Source of the DNA: Chloroflexota bacterium | Lineage (GTDB): Bacteria; Chloroflexota; Dehalococcoidia; Lucifugimonadales; Lucifugimonadaceae | Length of the DNA stretch: 11,770 nucleotides | Reading direction: 5' to 3' | Assembly: GCA_009837685.1 (NCBI GenBank) | Contig: VXTA01000056.1 | Location: 1 to 11,770, forward strand | Shown: piece after piece, positions 1-8,155 of the stretch | Numbering within the stretch: position 1 is the first letter of the stretch | How the letters are laid out: every line of letters begins with the position of its first letter | Notes under the pieces: generated by a model | Seen by the model: the letters and a program-made list of their open reading frames with translations, nothing else | Databases searched by the model: none | Told to the model about the DNA's origin: nothing | Translations under genes and position numbers: made by a program

Positions 1-197
1 GTACTGGTTTCGTCAACGCCTATCTGATCTACCGCTTCGATCGCGACAGCTACTATCCATTCGTTCCGACAGGCGACAATCCCGGCGAACGCGACCGGGA
101 GACTGAACGGATGCTCGGATCGTCGATCCGCTCTGCCGGACTGAAGACAGAAAACGCGATGACAGAGTGGTTAGGACTGTGGGGCATTCCGTTTTAG
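1..197 (+). CDS. C-terminal fragment of an unrecognised protein
   Basis: A reading frame open from the left edge (first full codon at 3) runs 64 codons to a TAG at 195-197. The visible part reads plausibly as the end of a soluble protein: a tyrosine- and aspartate-rich start, a charged stretch with GERDRETER around residues 36-44, and a hydrophobic C-terminus ending WLGLWGIPF. The other two forward frames hit stops early. It lies 28 bases upstream of the amidotransferase-like gene on the same strand, so co-transcription is likely. I do not recognise the family and assign no function. There is no membrane segment or metal-binding motif in the part that is visible. Confidence 0.55.
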   Translation, partial: TGFVNAYLIYRFDRDSYYPFVPTGDNPGERDRETERMLGSSIRSAGLKTENAMTEWLGLWGIPF

Positions 198-225
198 GTT
201 TTTATCGGCAACGGATTTTCGGACA

Positions 226-834
226 TTGAAATCGGTCATCGCAGTCGCAGCACCTGGTACATTCGCGGCTGACCGATTGGTAGATGACTACGATGTTGAC
301 CGAGAAAATCTCTTTGAACTCGACGCATATCAAGCAGAACTTCCCAACCTTACTTCCGGTTTGCTGATCTATGCCCCTAACGATCATCTGAGCGCGATAG
401 ATGCTTCGAGATTCGTCAGAGTTGCGTCAGAAGCCGAGATACCGATACTAGGATCCGCAGTCGGAATGCACCAGCTCAATGTTGCGCTAGGCGGAGATAT
501 TGCGCGGCCGACACAGGATCATGTTGTTGACGAATCGCAGCGACGAAACCGTAAGTCGATCTTTCTTGCGCCGGGAGCGAAGGTGTCTTCGACCATTGGC
601 GGTTCGGGATGGTTGTCGTTAGAGTGTGACCATCAGGAAGGAATTCGGCAGTCAGATTTGGCGCCGGATATGATGCCTGCGGCGATGAGCGACGACCGAG
701 TCGTTGAAGCGTTCGAGATGCCCGGATTTCATTGGGTTTTCGGTGTTCAATGGGACGTATTCGGCGCAACTCGATTGCCTCGCGGGTTCGACAACGTTTT
801 GATAGCGTTTATCGAGCGTGCGATGCGCATTTAG
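226..834 (+). CDS. Class I glutamine amidotransferase-like (peptidase C26/PuuD-type) protein lacking the catalytic triad
   Basis: This is a 202-residue protein with the fold signature of the C26/gamma-glutamyl-GABA hydrolase branch of class I amidotransferases. The family normally hydrolyses gamma-glutamyl bonds with a Cys-His-Glu triad. Recognisable landmarks are PILGSAVGMHQLNVALGG (73-90), matching the nucleophile-elbow region GICRGMQxxNVALGG, a DHQEGI block (135-140) matching the HHQ block, and FGVQWDVF (172-179), matching FGVQWHPE. The key residues differ: Ala78 sits where Cys is expected, Asp177 replaces His and Phe179 replaces Glu. The frame is intact and the scaffold motifs are kept, so this looks like a maintained pseudoenzyme, not decay. 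The start is a TTG at 226. No in-frame ATG lies closer to the conserved N-terminal strand, and the Shine-Dalgarno match is weak. The protein is somewhat shorter than typical C26 enzymes. Its role is unknown; a binding or regulatory function is an inference. Confidence 0.75.
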   Translation: MKSVIAVAAPGTFAADRLVDDYDVDRENLFELDAYQAELPNLTSGLLIYAPNDHLSAIDASRFVRVASEAEIPILGSAVGMHQLNVALGGDIARPTQDHVVDESQRRNRKSIFLAPGAKVSSTIGGSGWLSLECDHQEGIRQSDLAPDMMPAAMSDDRVVEAFEMPGFHWVFGVQWDVFGATRLPRGFDNVLIAFIERAMRI

Positions 835-943
835 TGCCAAATATCGCCGCGAAACGTTTCCCGTTTCGGTTTGAACGCGTCGTTTTTAGTGGTTGGCGAA
901 TAGCGTTCGCTTTAGAATCGAATTAAGTTCAAAAACCGCTTTG

Positions 944-976
944 GCGCGTGCAAAATTCCTTGACCCTCGGACGCGC
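944..976 (+). promoter_or_regulatory. Candidate gyrA control region: 6-bp inverted repeat around a TTGACC box
   Basis: In the 184-base gap before gyrA, GCGCGT (944-949) and ACGCGC (971-976) form a perfect inverted repeat with a 21-base spacer. The spacer holds TTGACC (960-965), a 5/6 match to a -35 box. The best -10 partner, TCGAAT at 985-990, matches only 4/6 and lies 19 bases away, so the promoter reading is weak. Another 5/6 -10-like hexamer, TAGAAT (913-918), has no well-spaced -35. The rest of the gap shows nothing else recognisable. Confidence 0.25.
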
Positions 977-1018
977 AAAAAGCATCGAATCCGCCAAGCG
1001 CTATAAGGTGAAAACGGC

Positions 1019-3484
1019 ATGGTAATCGGCACCGACGCAGGTGACATTCGCACCATCGGCATCGAAGAGGAGATGCGCTCTTCATATCTCGATTACGCAA
1101 TGAGCGTAATCGTCTCACGAGCGCTCCCCGACGTGCGCGACGGGTTAAAGCCAGTACAGCGTCGCATACTCTACGCGATGCACGACCAAGGCATGAGGCC
1201 CGGGTCTTCCTACAAGAAGTGCGCCCGACTCGTTGGCGACGTGCTGGGCAAGTACCACCCGCATGGCGACTCGCCAGTTTACGAGGCATTGGTACGAATG
1301 GCGCAGCCTTTCTCGATGCGGGAGCCGTTGGTCGATGGACAAGGAAACTTCGGTAGCGTCGATGGCGACCCGCCAGCCGCGATGCGTTACACCGAGTGCA
1401 AGCTCGCTGCCATCACCGAGTACATGCTTGGCGACATCGAGCGCGAGACGGTCGATTGGCAGGAAAACTTCGATCAATCCCTAAAAGAGCCTACGGTCCT
1501 CCCAGCCCGCCTTCCAAATCTGCTGGTTAACGGAGCATCAGGCATCGCGGTCGGCATGGCCACGAACATCCCCCCGCACAACGTCGCCGAAGTTTGCGAC
1601 GCAGTGGTGCATCTGGTGCGAAACCCAAACGCTGGCGTCGAAGAGTTGATGCAGCACGTCAAGGGCCCTGACTTCCCAACAGGAGCACACATCTGGGGCT
1701 CTGAAGGAATCCGCAACGCATACGCCACAGGTCGCGGACGAATCGTCGTTCAAGCGACTGGCGAGATCGAAGATGTCGCAAGGCAAGACCGCAAGCGCAT
1801 CGTCTTTACCGAGATCCCCTTCCAAGTCAATAAATCGACGCTGATCCAACGAATCGCCGAGTTGATCAAAACGCGGCGTGTAGAAGGCGTATCCGAAGTT
1901 CGTGACGAATCAGACCGACGCGGGATGCGTATCGTGCTGGAGCTCCGCCGTTCGGCATCCCCAGCCATCGTCATGAACAACCTCTATAAGCACACCTCAT
2001 TGCGCTCGTCGTTTTCGGTCAACATGATCGGGCTGGTGCGAGGCGCCCCGCGCGTACTCAACCTGCGACAAGTACTCCAGTACTACATCGAGTTCCGCGA
2101 AGAAGTTGTGCGCAGACGCGCCGAGTTCGATCTTAAGAAAGCACGTGCGCGTTTAGAGGTTCTCGAGGGACTCAGGATCGCGATCGACAACCTCGACCGA
2201 GTCATTCAGATTATCCGCGGTTCAGCCGACGTCGAAGAGGCACGCGCGGGCCTGATAGCCGAATTTACATTCTCGCCGGTTCAGGCTCAAGCGATCTTGG
2301 ACATGCAGCTGCGCCGATTGGCCGCCCTCGAGCGAGAAAAACTCGAAAACGAGTACAAAGAACTCCTCGAACTCGTCCAACGACTCGAGGCGCTTCTCGC
2401 CGACCCTGCGAAAGTACGGACGGAAGTCATCAAAGAGACGCACCAACTGAAGCGCAAGTACGGCGGCGAGCGTCGCACAGTGATCCACGCGGAAGAACTC
2501 GGCGAGTTCCGGCGCGAGGACATCGAGCCGCACGAGGACGTCGTTATCACGCTCACACAAGGCGGATACATCAAGCGCGTCAAACTCGACACCTATCGCA
2601 AGCAGCATCGCGGCGGCAAAGGCGTCAGCAGCCAAAAACTAACCCGGGCCGACGACATCACGGGTTTCCTGCAAGTCGCAGACACCCACGACACGCTCTT
2701 GTTCTTCACCGACCACGGCCGCGTTTACTCCTCGCGAGTATTCGAACTACCGCCGGACCAATCGCGTCAATCGCGCGGAACATTAGTGCACAACCTCGGT
2801 TTCAATATCGGACCTGGAGAAACCGTCCGCCAGATGATGGTAGTCACCGACATGCATGCGCCAGATACTTATCTTGCGTTGGCGACGAGGCATGGCGACG
2901 TCAAACGAATGCCACTTGAAGCCTTCGCGAACATCAACCGCGCTGGCCTGAACTGCTACAAGCTCAAGCCGAAAGAAGAGTTGATATCAGTCGCCATGGC
3001 GCAGAACGATGATGATCTGATCCTGGTAACCAAAAAAGGTCAGTCGATTCGTTTCGCCAGTTCCGAACTGGTATCGCGGTCGCGTCAAGCTGGTGGAGTA
3101 CGGGGTATCAGGTTGGACAAAGGCGACCAAGTGGTAAGTATGGACCTAGTAGATGAGGCAGGATATCTGCTGATCATAGGTACTAAGGGGCGCGGCAAAC
3201 TTACAGCGCTCCGACATTACGGACCGCAAGGTCGCGGAGGCAAGGGCCTAAAGACACTAAATATCACTCGCAACACTGGCGATGTCGCGGCAGCAACGGT
3301 CATCAACGAGGATCTGAAGCAAGACGACACCGGTAAGTTGATGATCCTGACATCGCGTGGACAAATCGTTAGGACGACGTTGGCAGAGATTCGGGAAACC
3401 GGCCGTTCAGCTCAAGGCGTAAAGATAGTAGCTCTAGATGGCGGTGACGCAGCGGCTGCGATAGCCATTGCTGAGAAAACGTAG
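1019..3484 (+). CDS. gyrA: DNA gyrase subunit A
   Basis: Breakage-reunion subunit of type IIA topoisomerase. With GyrB it introduces negative supercoils using ATP. The 821 residues match the usual GyrA length. The N-terminal domain carries the quinolone-resistance region [17 protein letters not shown] (78-93), with the quinolone-contacting Ser85 present and Glu89 at the second position. The catalytic Tyr124 follows Arg123 in [11 protein letters not shown] long helical, coiled-coil-like stretch occupies about 360-480. The C-terminal beta-pinwheel begins near 500 and contains the GyrA box QHRGGKG (529-535), which separates GyrA from ParC. A second box-like QGRGGKG lies at 737-743. There is no acidic C-terminal tail. 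The ATG at 1019 is preceded by AAGGTG (1005-1010) at good spacing. An MMPL transporter gene follows 32 bases downstream on the same strand. gyrB is not in the window. Confidence 0.97.
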   Translation: MVIGTDAGDIRTIGIEEEMRSSYLDYAMSVIVSRALPDVRDGLKPVQRRILYAMHDQGMRPGSSYKKCARLVGDVLGKYHPHGDSPVYEALVRMAQPFSMREPLVDGQGNFGSVDGDPPAAMRYTECKLAAITEYMLGDIERETVDWQENFDQSLKEPTVLPARLPNLLVNGASGIAVGMATNIPPHNVAEVCDAVVHLVRNPNAGVEELMQHVKGPDFPTGAHIWGSEGIRNAYATGRGRIVVQATGEIEDVARQDRKRIVFTEIPFQVNKSTLIQRIAELIKTRRVEGVSEVRDESDRRGMRIVLELRRSASPAIVMNNLYKHTSLRSSFSVNMIGLVRGAPRVLNLRQVLQYYIEFREEVVRRRAEFDLKKARARLEVLEGLRIAIDNLDRVIQIIRGSADVEEARAGLIAEFTFSPVQAQAILDMQLRRLAALEREKLENEYKELLELVQRLEALLADPAKVRTEVIKETHQLKRKYGGERRTVIHAEELGEFRREDIEPHEDVVITLTQGGYIKRVKLDTYRKQHRGGKGVSSQKLTRADDITGFLQVADTHDTLLFFTDHGRVYSSRVFELPPDQSRQSRGTLVHNLGFNIGPGETVRQMMVVTDMHAPDTYLALATRHGDVKRMPLEAFANINRAGLNCYKLKPKEELISVAMAQNDDDLILVTKKGQSIRFASSELVSRSRQAGGVRGIRLDKGDQVVSMDLVDEAGYLLIIGTKGRGKLTALRHYGPQGRGGKGLKTLNITRNTGDVAAATVINEDLKQDDTGKLMILTSRGQIVRTTLAEIRETGRSAQGVKIVALDGGDAAAAIAIAEKT

Positions 3485-3516
3485 GACTTCGGAAGTCGGC
3501 GATCTCAGCGCCTCAC

Positions 3517-5721
3517 ATGCTCGCCAAAATTGGTCGCTGGATATACCGATACCGCTACGCTGTAGTGGTGGCATGGGCTGTGGCTTTGGCGGCGATGTTG
3601 CCGGTCGCGCCGCAAGCCCAGTCCAAACTGCTCCCAGGCGGATTCACCAGTGAAAACTTCTCGTCGCAGAAAGCGCGCGACCTACTCCAAGAGCGATTCG
3701 GAGTAAGCCCGACAGGGATACTTTTTATCGTCAGTCACAAGGAGTGGAATCCCTATTCGCCCGAATTTGTCGACGCCACGAATCGTTTTGTCGCGCAACT
3801 TGAAGCGAATGCCGATGTTGAGACGGTTCGATCGCATCTAGGCGAGCCCGGTCTAATCTCAGAAGACGGGCAGATGGCCATAATCAGTGCGGATCTTGGC
3901 CTCGACATTGAGGACTCTCTGACCGCGCTCGACAGTATCACCGAAGATTTGGACTCTGGTGGACTGGATGTAGTGATGACTGGCGCACCACCGTTGTATC
4001 GCGACATCGTCGTAGCCAGTGGTGATGACCTGAGACGAGGTGAAATCGTCGCGTTCCCGCTAGCCGTAATTGCTTTGCTGCTGGTATTCGGCACCATCGT
4101 CGCGGCGGTGATGCCCGCGGCCGTGGGAGGAGTCGCTGTCGCCGTGGGACTTGGCATGGTCTACTACGTCGCCGACTGGCGCGACATGTCGGTGTTGGCG
4201 TTCAACATCATCACATTGCTCGGCATCGGCATGGGCATCGACTATTCACTGTTTTACGTCAACCGGTTCAAAGAAGAGTTATCAAAGGGCATGAGCGTCC
4301 CCGACGCGATTGCTGAAACACATTCCCATGCAGGAATTGCCATTCTTTTTTCAGGAGTGACGAGCATCATCGGGGTAGCATCGTTGCTCTTATTCGAGCT
4401 GACCGTGCTCGATTCGATAGGGATTGGCGCAGTTATCGTTCTGTTGATCGCCTTACTTTCGGCACAGACACTCATGCCCGCGGTTCTCAGTATTGTCGGG
4501 CACCGCATCAACTGGTTGCCAGTACTGCCGCTCTGGCGTGGAGGCTCGGGCATCTGGTCGCGAATGGCCGAAAGCGTGATGCAGCGACCGTTTCTATTCC
4601 TAATCCCGACCGTCGTATTGCTGGTTGCATTGGCAATCCCATTCAAGGACATCCGCCCGGGCACCGCGGATGCCACGATTCTGCCCAGTCGGTATGAATC
4701 ACGACAAGGCTACGATTTGTTGCAGGACGAGTTCGGCTGGGACATATCCACAGAACTCACGGTTGCCTACACATTTGAGGGCAACCCTTTTAACGGAGAG
4801 AACTTGGCGACGCTCTACGCGTTCGGCCAAGCGTTGGCGGGGCTGCCATCGGTTGACAGAGTATCCAGCATCGTCAATCTGCGCCCAACCCTCGGATTGA
4901 ACGATTATCAAACTCTCTATCAGCACCCAGAGTCGGTCTACGACGCGACGACTTTACGTTTGTTGAACGACAGCGTTCGCGACGGCGTCGCATTGTTCTA
5001 TGTCACCAGCAGCTTGCATCCCTTTTCTCCTGAAGCGCGCAGATTGATAGACGAGATCCGTTCGTTCAGGTTGCCCGAATCCGAGCGGAGTTACATAGAT
5101 GGGGGAGCAGCCCATACCAACGACTTAGTTAATTCGCTTTACAGCCGTTTCCCAATCGTCGCCGCCATCGTGATCCTGCTCACCTTCGTTTCGTTGATGA
5201 TCCTATTCCGATCAATCGTGATCCCGCTGAAGGCAGTAGTGCTGAACGTGTTGAGCATCTTGGCGAGTTTCGGCGCGCTGGTTTGGGTTTTCCAACAAGG
5301 ACATCTCAGCAGTCTGCTTGATTTCGAGCCGCAGGGAGTAATCGATGCAACCACACCGATTGTGCTTTTCGCGGTGCTCTTCGGCCTGAGTATGGACTAC
5401 GAGATATTTCTGCTTTCCCGGATCAAGGAGGCCTACCGTGACACGCAGAGCAATCGCGAAAGCGTCAAGTTAGGTTTGCAGCGAAGTGGAACGATAATCA
5501 CGGGCGCAGGTTTGATCCTGATAGTTGTGGGCGGGAGTTTTGTGCTTGCCGAGGTCGTGACGGTTAAGTCGGTGGGCTTCGGTTTGGCACTCGCTGTCTT
5601 CATAGACGTGACCATCGTGCGCGTATTGATCGCACCCGCGCTAATGAGGCTGTTTGGCAAGTGGAACTGGTGGTTGCCAGAGTGGATTGACCGTCGATTG
5701 CCGGAGTTCAAAGCGGAATGA
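3517..5721 (+). CDS. MMPL/RND-family transporter
   Basis: A 734-residue membrane transporter of the MmpL/RND superfamily, which exports lipids or hydrophobic compounds using the proton gradient. It has the duplicated layout of the family. TM1 lies at about 12-32, followed by an extracytoplasmic domain (about 33-175) and a bundle of five helices (about 177-335). The second half repeats this: TM7 (about 358-376), a soluble domain (about 380-535) and five more helices (about 540-714). Both halves keep the Asp-Tyr proton-relay motifs of MmpL3-type proteins: GIGMGIDYSLF with D242-Y243 and GLSMDYEIFLLSR with D627-Y628. The N-terminus starting at ATG 3517 reads directly into the expected first helix, though no clear Shine-Dalgarno is visible. 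Its stop overlaps the start of a lipoprotein gene by 4 bases (ATGA), which suggests translational coupling and a shared task. The substrate cannot be told from sequence. Confidence 0.92.
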   Translation: MLAKIGRWIYRYRYAVVVAWAVALAAMLPVAPQAQSKLLPGGFTSENFSSQKARDLLQERFGVSPTGILFIVSHKEWNPYSPEFVDATNRFVAQLEANADVETVRSHLGEPGLISEDGQMAIISADLGLDIEDSLTALDSITEDLDSGGLDVVMTGAPPLYRDIVVASGDDLRRGEIVAFPLAVIALLLVFGTIVAAVMPAAVGGVAVAVGLGMVYYVADWRDMSVLAFNIITLLGIGMGIDYSLFYVNRFKEELSKGMSVPDAIAETHSHAGIAILFSGVTSIIGVASLLLFELTVLDSIGIGAVIVLLIALLSAQTLMPAVLSIVGHRINWLPVLPLWRGGSGIWSRMAESVMQRPFLFLIPTVVLLVALAIPFKDIRPGTADATILPSRYESRQGYDLLQDEFGWDISTELTVAYTFEGNPFNGENLATLYAFGQALAGLPSVDRVSSIVNLRPTLGLNDYQTLYQHPESVYDATTLRLLNDSVRDGVALFYVTSSLHPFSPEARRLIDEIRSFRLPESERSYIDGGAAHTNDLVNSLYSRFPIVAAIVILLTFVSLMILFRSIVIPLKAVVLNVLSILASFGALVWVFQQGHLSSLLDFEPQGVIDATTPIVLFAVLFGLSMDYEIFLLSRIKEAYRDTQSNRESVKLGLQRSGTIITGAGLILIVVGGSFVLAEVVTVKSVGFGLALAVFIDVTIVRVLIAPALMRLFGKWNWWLPEWIDRRLPEFKAE

Positions 5722-6851
5722 GGGGGCCAATCAAACATGCCATCGTGACGACGGCGTTATTGATCGGGACGCTGCACGCTGCGTGTTCCAGCGGTGTCGT
5801 GCCTCGGGACGTACCAACACCCGCGCCGCCAGAACCGACTCCAACTCCGAGAGAACTGGTGTTGCCGCCAGACGATCGTTCGCATTTCGCCCCCATCGAA
5901 TGGTGGTACTACAACGGGCACCTTAAATCGGAAGCAGGGGAGGAGTATTCATTTCACTACGTGATATTTCAGACTGAGGACAGCGACACCGAGTCCCGGA
6001 CCGAATTCGGTCAAGCGGGAATTACAGATATCCAAAAGGGTAAACACACGTACATCAGTTCGGAACGTCTAGGCTCCTCACGCAGCTTGACCGAAAACGA
6101 TGACAATAGCCTGCTGAATCTGCAACTCGGCAATTTCGATCTCGAGATCGCGGCAGACGGGTCGCACACCTTCTCAGCGCATGATCCGGACGGGACCTCA
6201 GCTTTGGAACTAGCAACCGAAATCCCTACAGAAGTGATGCTGCATGATCGCATCGGCTGGATGGACTGGCCGTTCGGTTGGACTTACTACTACTCGTATC
6301 CGCGAATGCAGGCGAACGGCGCACTGACGATTGACGATCAGAGCGTCGATGTGAAAGGCGAAGTTTGGTTCGATCACCAGTGGGGCGACTTCTTCGTGGT
6401 TGGGAAACCAGCCGGTTGGCAATGGTTCGCGATACACCTCGATGACCACCGTTCCCTCATGATTGCTGAAGTGCGCGGTGTAGAAGGGGAGGTCTTGGCA
6501 ATCGATGGCACTCTGATCCAATCGGGATCCGACCAACGCGTTCTAGATGTTGAACAGGACGGTATCGAGTTGGAAGTCCAAGAGTATTGGACTAGCCCGC
6601 GAACTGCTGGCGAATACCCCGCGAAATGGAGATTGCGGATCGACAGCATCGATCTTGACATTGTGATGACGCCAGCGATCGCAGACCAAGAAATCCCCGC
6701 GCTGCCGTATGGGAATCAAGCGGCTGCTTATTGGGAAGGTCGAGTTGACGTGACCGATTCCTCGTCAGGCGAATCACTCGGACGAGGGTTTGCGGAGTTG
6801 TCTGGTTACGTTGAACCCGAACCGTTGAGTTGGCGCGAAGAGAAACGTTAG
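5718..6851 (+). CDS. Predicted lipoprotein with AttH/CrtC (carotenoid 1,2-hydratase-like) domain
   Basis: A 377-residue exported protein. The N-terminus has basic residues, a hydrophobic stretch (about 8-19) and a lipobox-like LHAAC ending at Cys23. The -3 position is His, which is unusual, but CSSG and a Pro/Thr-rich linker (31-44) after it fit a lipoprotein. The rest matches the AttH/CrtC lipocalin-like family, which includes hydroxyneurosporene hydratase and many uncharacterised secreted proteins. Landmarks are HFAPIEWWYYNGHL (56-69), a YSFHYVIF strand (78-84), VWFDHQWGDF (216-225), GWQWFAIHL (233-241), and a C-terminal AAYWEGRVDV plus GRGFAELSGY (354-364). Carotenoid hydration itself is not implied, because no other carotenoid genes are in view. 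The ATG overlaps the MMPL stop by 4 bases, with GGAG at 5703-5706, so the pair probably forms an export-plus-processing or carrier module. That function is an inference. Confidence 0.85.
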   Translation: MRGPIKHAIVTTALLIGTLHAACSSGVVPRDVPTPAPPEPTPTPRELVLPPDDRSHFAPIEWWYYNGHLKSEAGEEYSFHYVIFQTEDSDTESRTEFGQAGITDIQKGKHTYISSERLGSSRSLTENDDNSLLNLQLGNFDLEIAADGSHTFSAHDPDGTSALELATEIPTEVMLHDRIGWMDWPFGWTYYYSYPRMQANGALTIDDQSVDVKGEVWFDHQWGDFFVVGKPAGWQWFAIHLDDHRSLMIAEVRGVEGEVLAIDGTLIQSGSDQRVLDVEQDGIELEVQEYWTSPRTAGEYPAKWRLRIDSIDLDIVMTPAIADQEIPALPYGNQAAAYWEGRVDVTDSSSGESLGRGFAELSGYVEPEPLSWREEKR

Positions 6852-6889
6852 AGGGTTTCATTCTTGCAGTCCAGTGAACACCGTATCGC

Positions 6890-6905
6890 TATAATCTCAC
6901 GTGAG
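6890..6905 (+). promoter_or_regulatory. TATAAT -10 box followed by a 10-bp palindrome at the flavin reductase start
   Basis: A perfect -10 hexamer TATAAT lies at 6890-6895. The next ten bases, CTCACGTGAG (6896-6905), are a perfect palindrome centred on the expected transcription start (about 6901-6902). No good -35 is present: TTGCAG at 6864-6869 matches poorly and lies 20 bases away. The promoter may therefore be weak or activator-dependent. A dimeric regulator bound at the palindrome would block initiation, but that is an inference. The same bases carry an alternative GTG start (6901) and the GAGGGA ribosome-binding site (6903-6908). Confidence 0.5.
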
Positions 6906-6918
6906 GGACAATTTGGAC

Positions 6919-7407
6919 ATGCCCAATACTGAAGTAACCTCTGAACTTTTCCGCACTGCATGGTCGAACTTTGCGACCGGGGTTACTGTCATCACCACTT
7001 TAGAAGCTGAGGGAACGGATGTCCACGGGATGACCGCGAACGGGGTTGCGAGCATTTCATTGGAACCCCCGCTCGCAATGGTTACCATCGGTCACGATCG
7101 CAACACTTTTCCGTTGATGATGAAGAACCAGCGTTTTGGTATCAGTGTCTTGACGCGGGAACAACGAGGCGTAGCACGGCACTTCTCGGTACCCGAAGAG
7201 ATCCGCAAAACTTTACCCACACCCCCCTACGAAGAGCTTGGGGAATCGATGGTCATCGGAGGCTCTTTGGCGACGATGGATTGCCGTGTCGTCCGCACCG
7301 TACAAGCAGGCGATCATACAATCTTTTTGGCTGAGGTAGAGCACATCAAGATCGGCTATGGTCATCCACTGATCTTCTATCAGAGCCATTTCGCCGAGTT
7401 GGCGTAG
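6919..7407 (+). CDS. Flavin reductase-like, FMN-binding split-barrel protein
   Basis: A 162-residue protein of the flavin reductase-like split-barrel family (HpaC/NtaB type). Members bind FMN or FAD and often reduce free flavin with NAD(P)H for a partner monooxygenase. Matching segments are an N-terminal FRTAWSNFATGVTVITT, the flavin-contact block GMTANGVASISLEPPLAMV, then NTFPLMMKNQRFGISVL and the C-terminal GHPLIFYQSHFAEL. Length is typical. The ATG at 6919 is preferred because GAGGGA (6903-6908) lies at good distance upstream. In-frame GTG 6901 and TTG 6913 are alternatives; with the TATAAT at 6890-6895, GTG 6901 would give a leaderless message. No monooxygenase partner is nearby, so the enzyme may instead be an oxidoreductase acting on its own. 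It has its own promoter-like sequence and probably does not belong to the preceding operon. Confidence 0.88.
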   Translation: MPNTEVTSELFRTAWSNFATGVTVITTLEAEGTDVHGMTANGVASISLEPPLAMVTIGHDRNTFPLMMKNQRFGISVLTREQRGVARHFSVPEEIRKTLPTPPYEELGESMVIGGSLATMDCRVVRTVQAGDHTIFLAEVEHIKIGYGHPLIFYQSHFAELA

Positions 7408-7434
7408 CTGGTTGTCGAGCACGCATTGGCAGTC

Positions 7435-7462
7435 TGGACCGTACGCCTGTGTAATGTAGAAT
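7435..7462 (+). promoter_or_regulatory. Candidate promoter for the rplU-rpmA-rpmE operon
   Basis: TGGACC (7435-7440, 4/6 match to TTGACA) and TAGAAT (7457-7462, 5/6 match to TATAAT) are separated by 16 bases. Transcription would start near 7469 and leave a leader of about 43 bases before the rplU ATG. The leader has no clear Shine-Dalgarno, which is unusual for a ribosomal protein gene. Confidence 0.4.
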
Positions 7463-7511
7463 CATAGAGTTGACTTAATCGCGAATCTCATCCGCGCCGA
7501 TCCTGATCAAA

Positions 7512-7832
7512 ATGTCTGAGAATTACGCAATCGTCGCTACCGGTGGCAAGCAGTACCGCGTGCGCCCCGGTGACCATTTGGACGTTGAGAAATTGCCGTA
7601 CCCCGAGGGTTACACGATCACTCTCGATGAGGTTTTGCTGGCCTGCGTGGATGGCGAGGTTGAAGTTGGTACCCCCACGGTTGACGGCGCACAGGTAGTA
7701 GCTACCGTTCTTTCACATGGGCGAGACCGCAAGAAAACGGTCTTCAAATACAAAAACAAGCCCCGGTACCGCATCAAGCGCGGACATCGGCAAGCCATCA
7801 CCTCGCTCGAGATAACCGACATCGAGGTTTAA
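7512..7832 (+). CDS. rplU: 50S ribosomal protein L21
   Basis: Large-subunit ribosomal protein that binds 23S rRNA. The 106-residue length is standard. The N-terminus [17 protein letters not shown] is the typical L21 start. It is followed by the LDEVLL segment, a [22 protein letters not shown] stretch in which charged residues contact rRNA, and the basic [18 protein letters not shown] region (77-94), with the family ending ITDIEV. rpmA follows 31 bases later, the usual L21-L27 pairing. The ATG at 7512 has no obvious ribosome-binding site, but the start is fixed by homology. The likely promoter is at 7435-7462. Confidence 0.97.
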   Translation: MSENYAIVATGGKQYRVRPGDHLDVEKLPYPEGYTITLDEVLLACVDGEVEVGTPTVDGAQVVATVLSHGRDRKKTVFKYKNKPRYRIKRGHRQAITSLEITDIEV

Positions 7833-7863
7833 TTCATCGGTCCAACGCTACGGAGTTCTCATC

Positions 7864-8124
7864 ATGGCACACAAGAAGGGTTCAGGAACATCTAGAAACG
7901 GTCGAGACAGCGCAGGGCGTCGCTTGGGTGTCAAGGCGTTCGGCGGTGAGATAGTTTCCGCGGGCTCGATACTGGTTCGCCAGCGAGGAACGCGTTTCCA
8001 CCCCGGCACCAACGTTGGAATGGGCCGTGACCACACACTGTTCGCCACTGTTGACGGAACTGTGCGATTCGACTACGCCAAGCAAGACAAGCGTCGCATC
8101 AACGTCGACGAATTCGTCGCTTGA
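7864..8124 (+). CDS. rpmA: 50S ribosomal protein L27
   Basis: Large-subunit protein whose N-terminal tail reaches towards the peptidyl-transferase centre. The 86 residues begin [16 protein letters not shown], the classic L27 start, and continue through [20 protein letters not shown] and the [20 protein letters not shown] block. The protein starts directly with this mature tail and lacks the cleavable N-terminal extension found in Firmicutes, so no Prp-type processing is expected. A good ribosome-binding site, GGAG (7852-7855), lies 8 bases before the ATG. The gene sits between rplU and rpmE in the same direction with short gaps (31 and 31 bases), consistent with one operon. Confidence 0.97.
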   Translation: MAHKKGSGTSRNGRDSAGRRLGVKAFGGEIVSAGSILVRQRGTRFHPGTNVGMGRDHTLFATVDGTVRFDYAKQDKRRINVDEFVA

Positions 8125-8155
8125 TCGGCAGTAGCTATTCGACCGGATTTTCGAT

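Noticed and set aside
226..834. The amidotransferase-like gene as a decaying pseudogene
   Set aside because: The frame is intact with no stop or frameshift and the scaffold motifs are well preserved. The loss is confined to catalytic positions as far as can be seen.
1002..1007. TATAAG as a -10 box for gyrA
   Set aside because: It overlaps the gyrA ribosome-binding site and has no -35 at suitable distance.
912..1289. A 125-codon minus-strand frame overlapping the gyrA start
   Set aside because: Its arginine- and cysteine-rich sequence is typical of antisense to a coding region, and it conflicts with well-supported gyrA.
3485..3497. Small dyad GACTT-CGG-AAGTC just after the gyrA stop as a terminator
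   Set aside because: The stem is only 5 bp, the loop is 3 bases, and no T-run follows. The MMPL gene starts 20 bases later.
4254..4676. A 140-codon minus-strand frame inside the MMPL gene
   Set aside because: It is antisense to conserved transmembrane motifs and has a low-complexity Ser/Thr/Pro composition without recognisable domains.
7470..7475. TTGACT as a -35 box of a second rplU promoter
   Set aside because: No -10-like hexamer lies 16-18 bases downstream before the rplU start.
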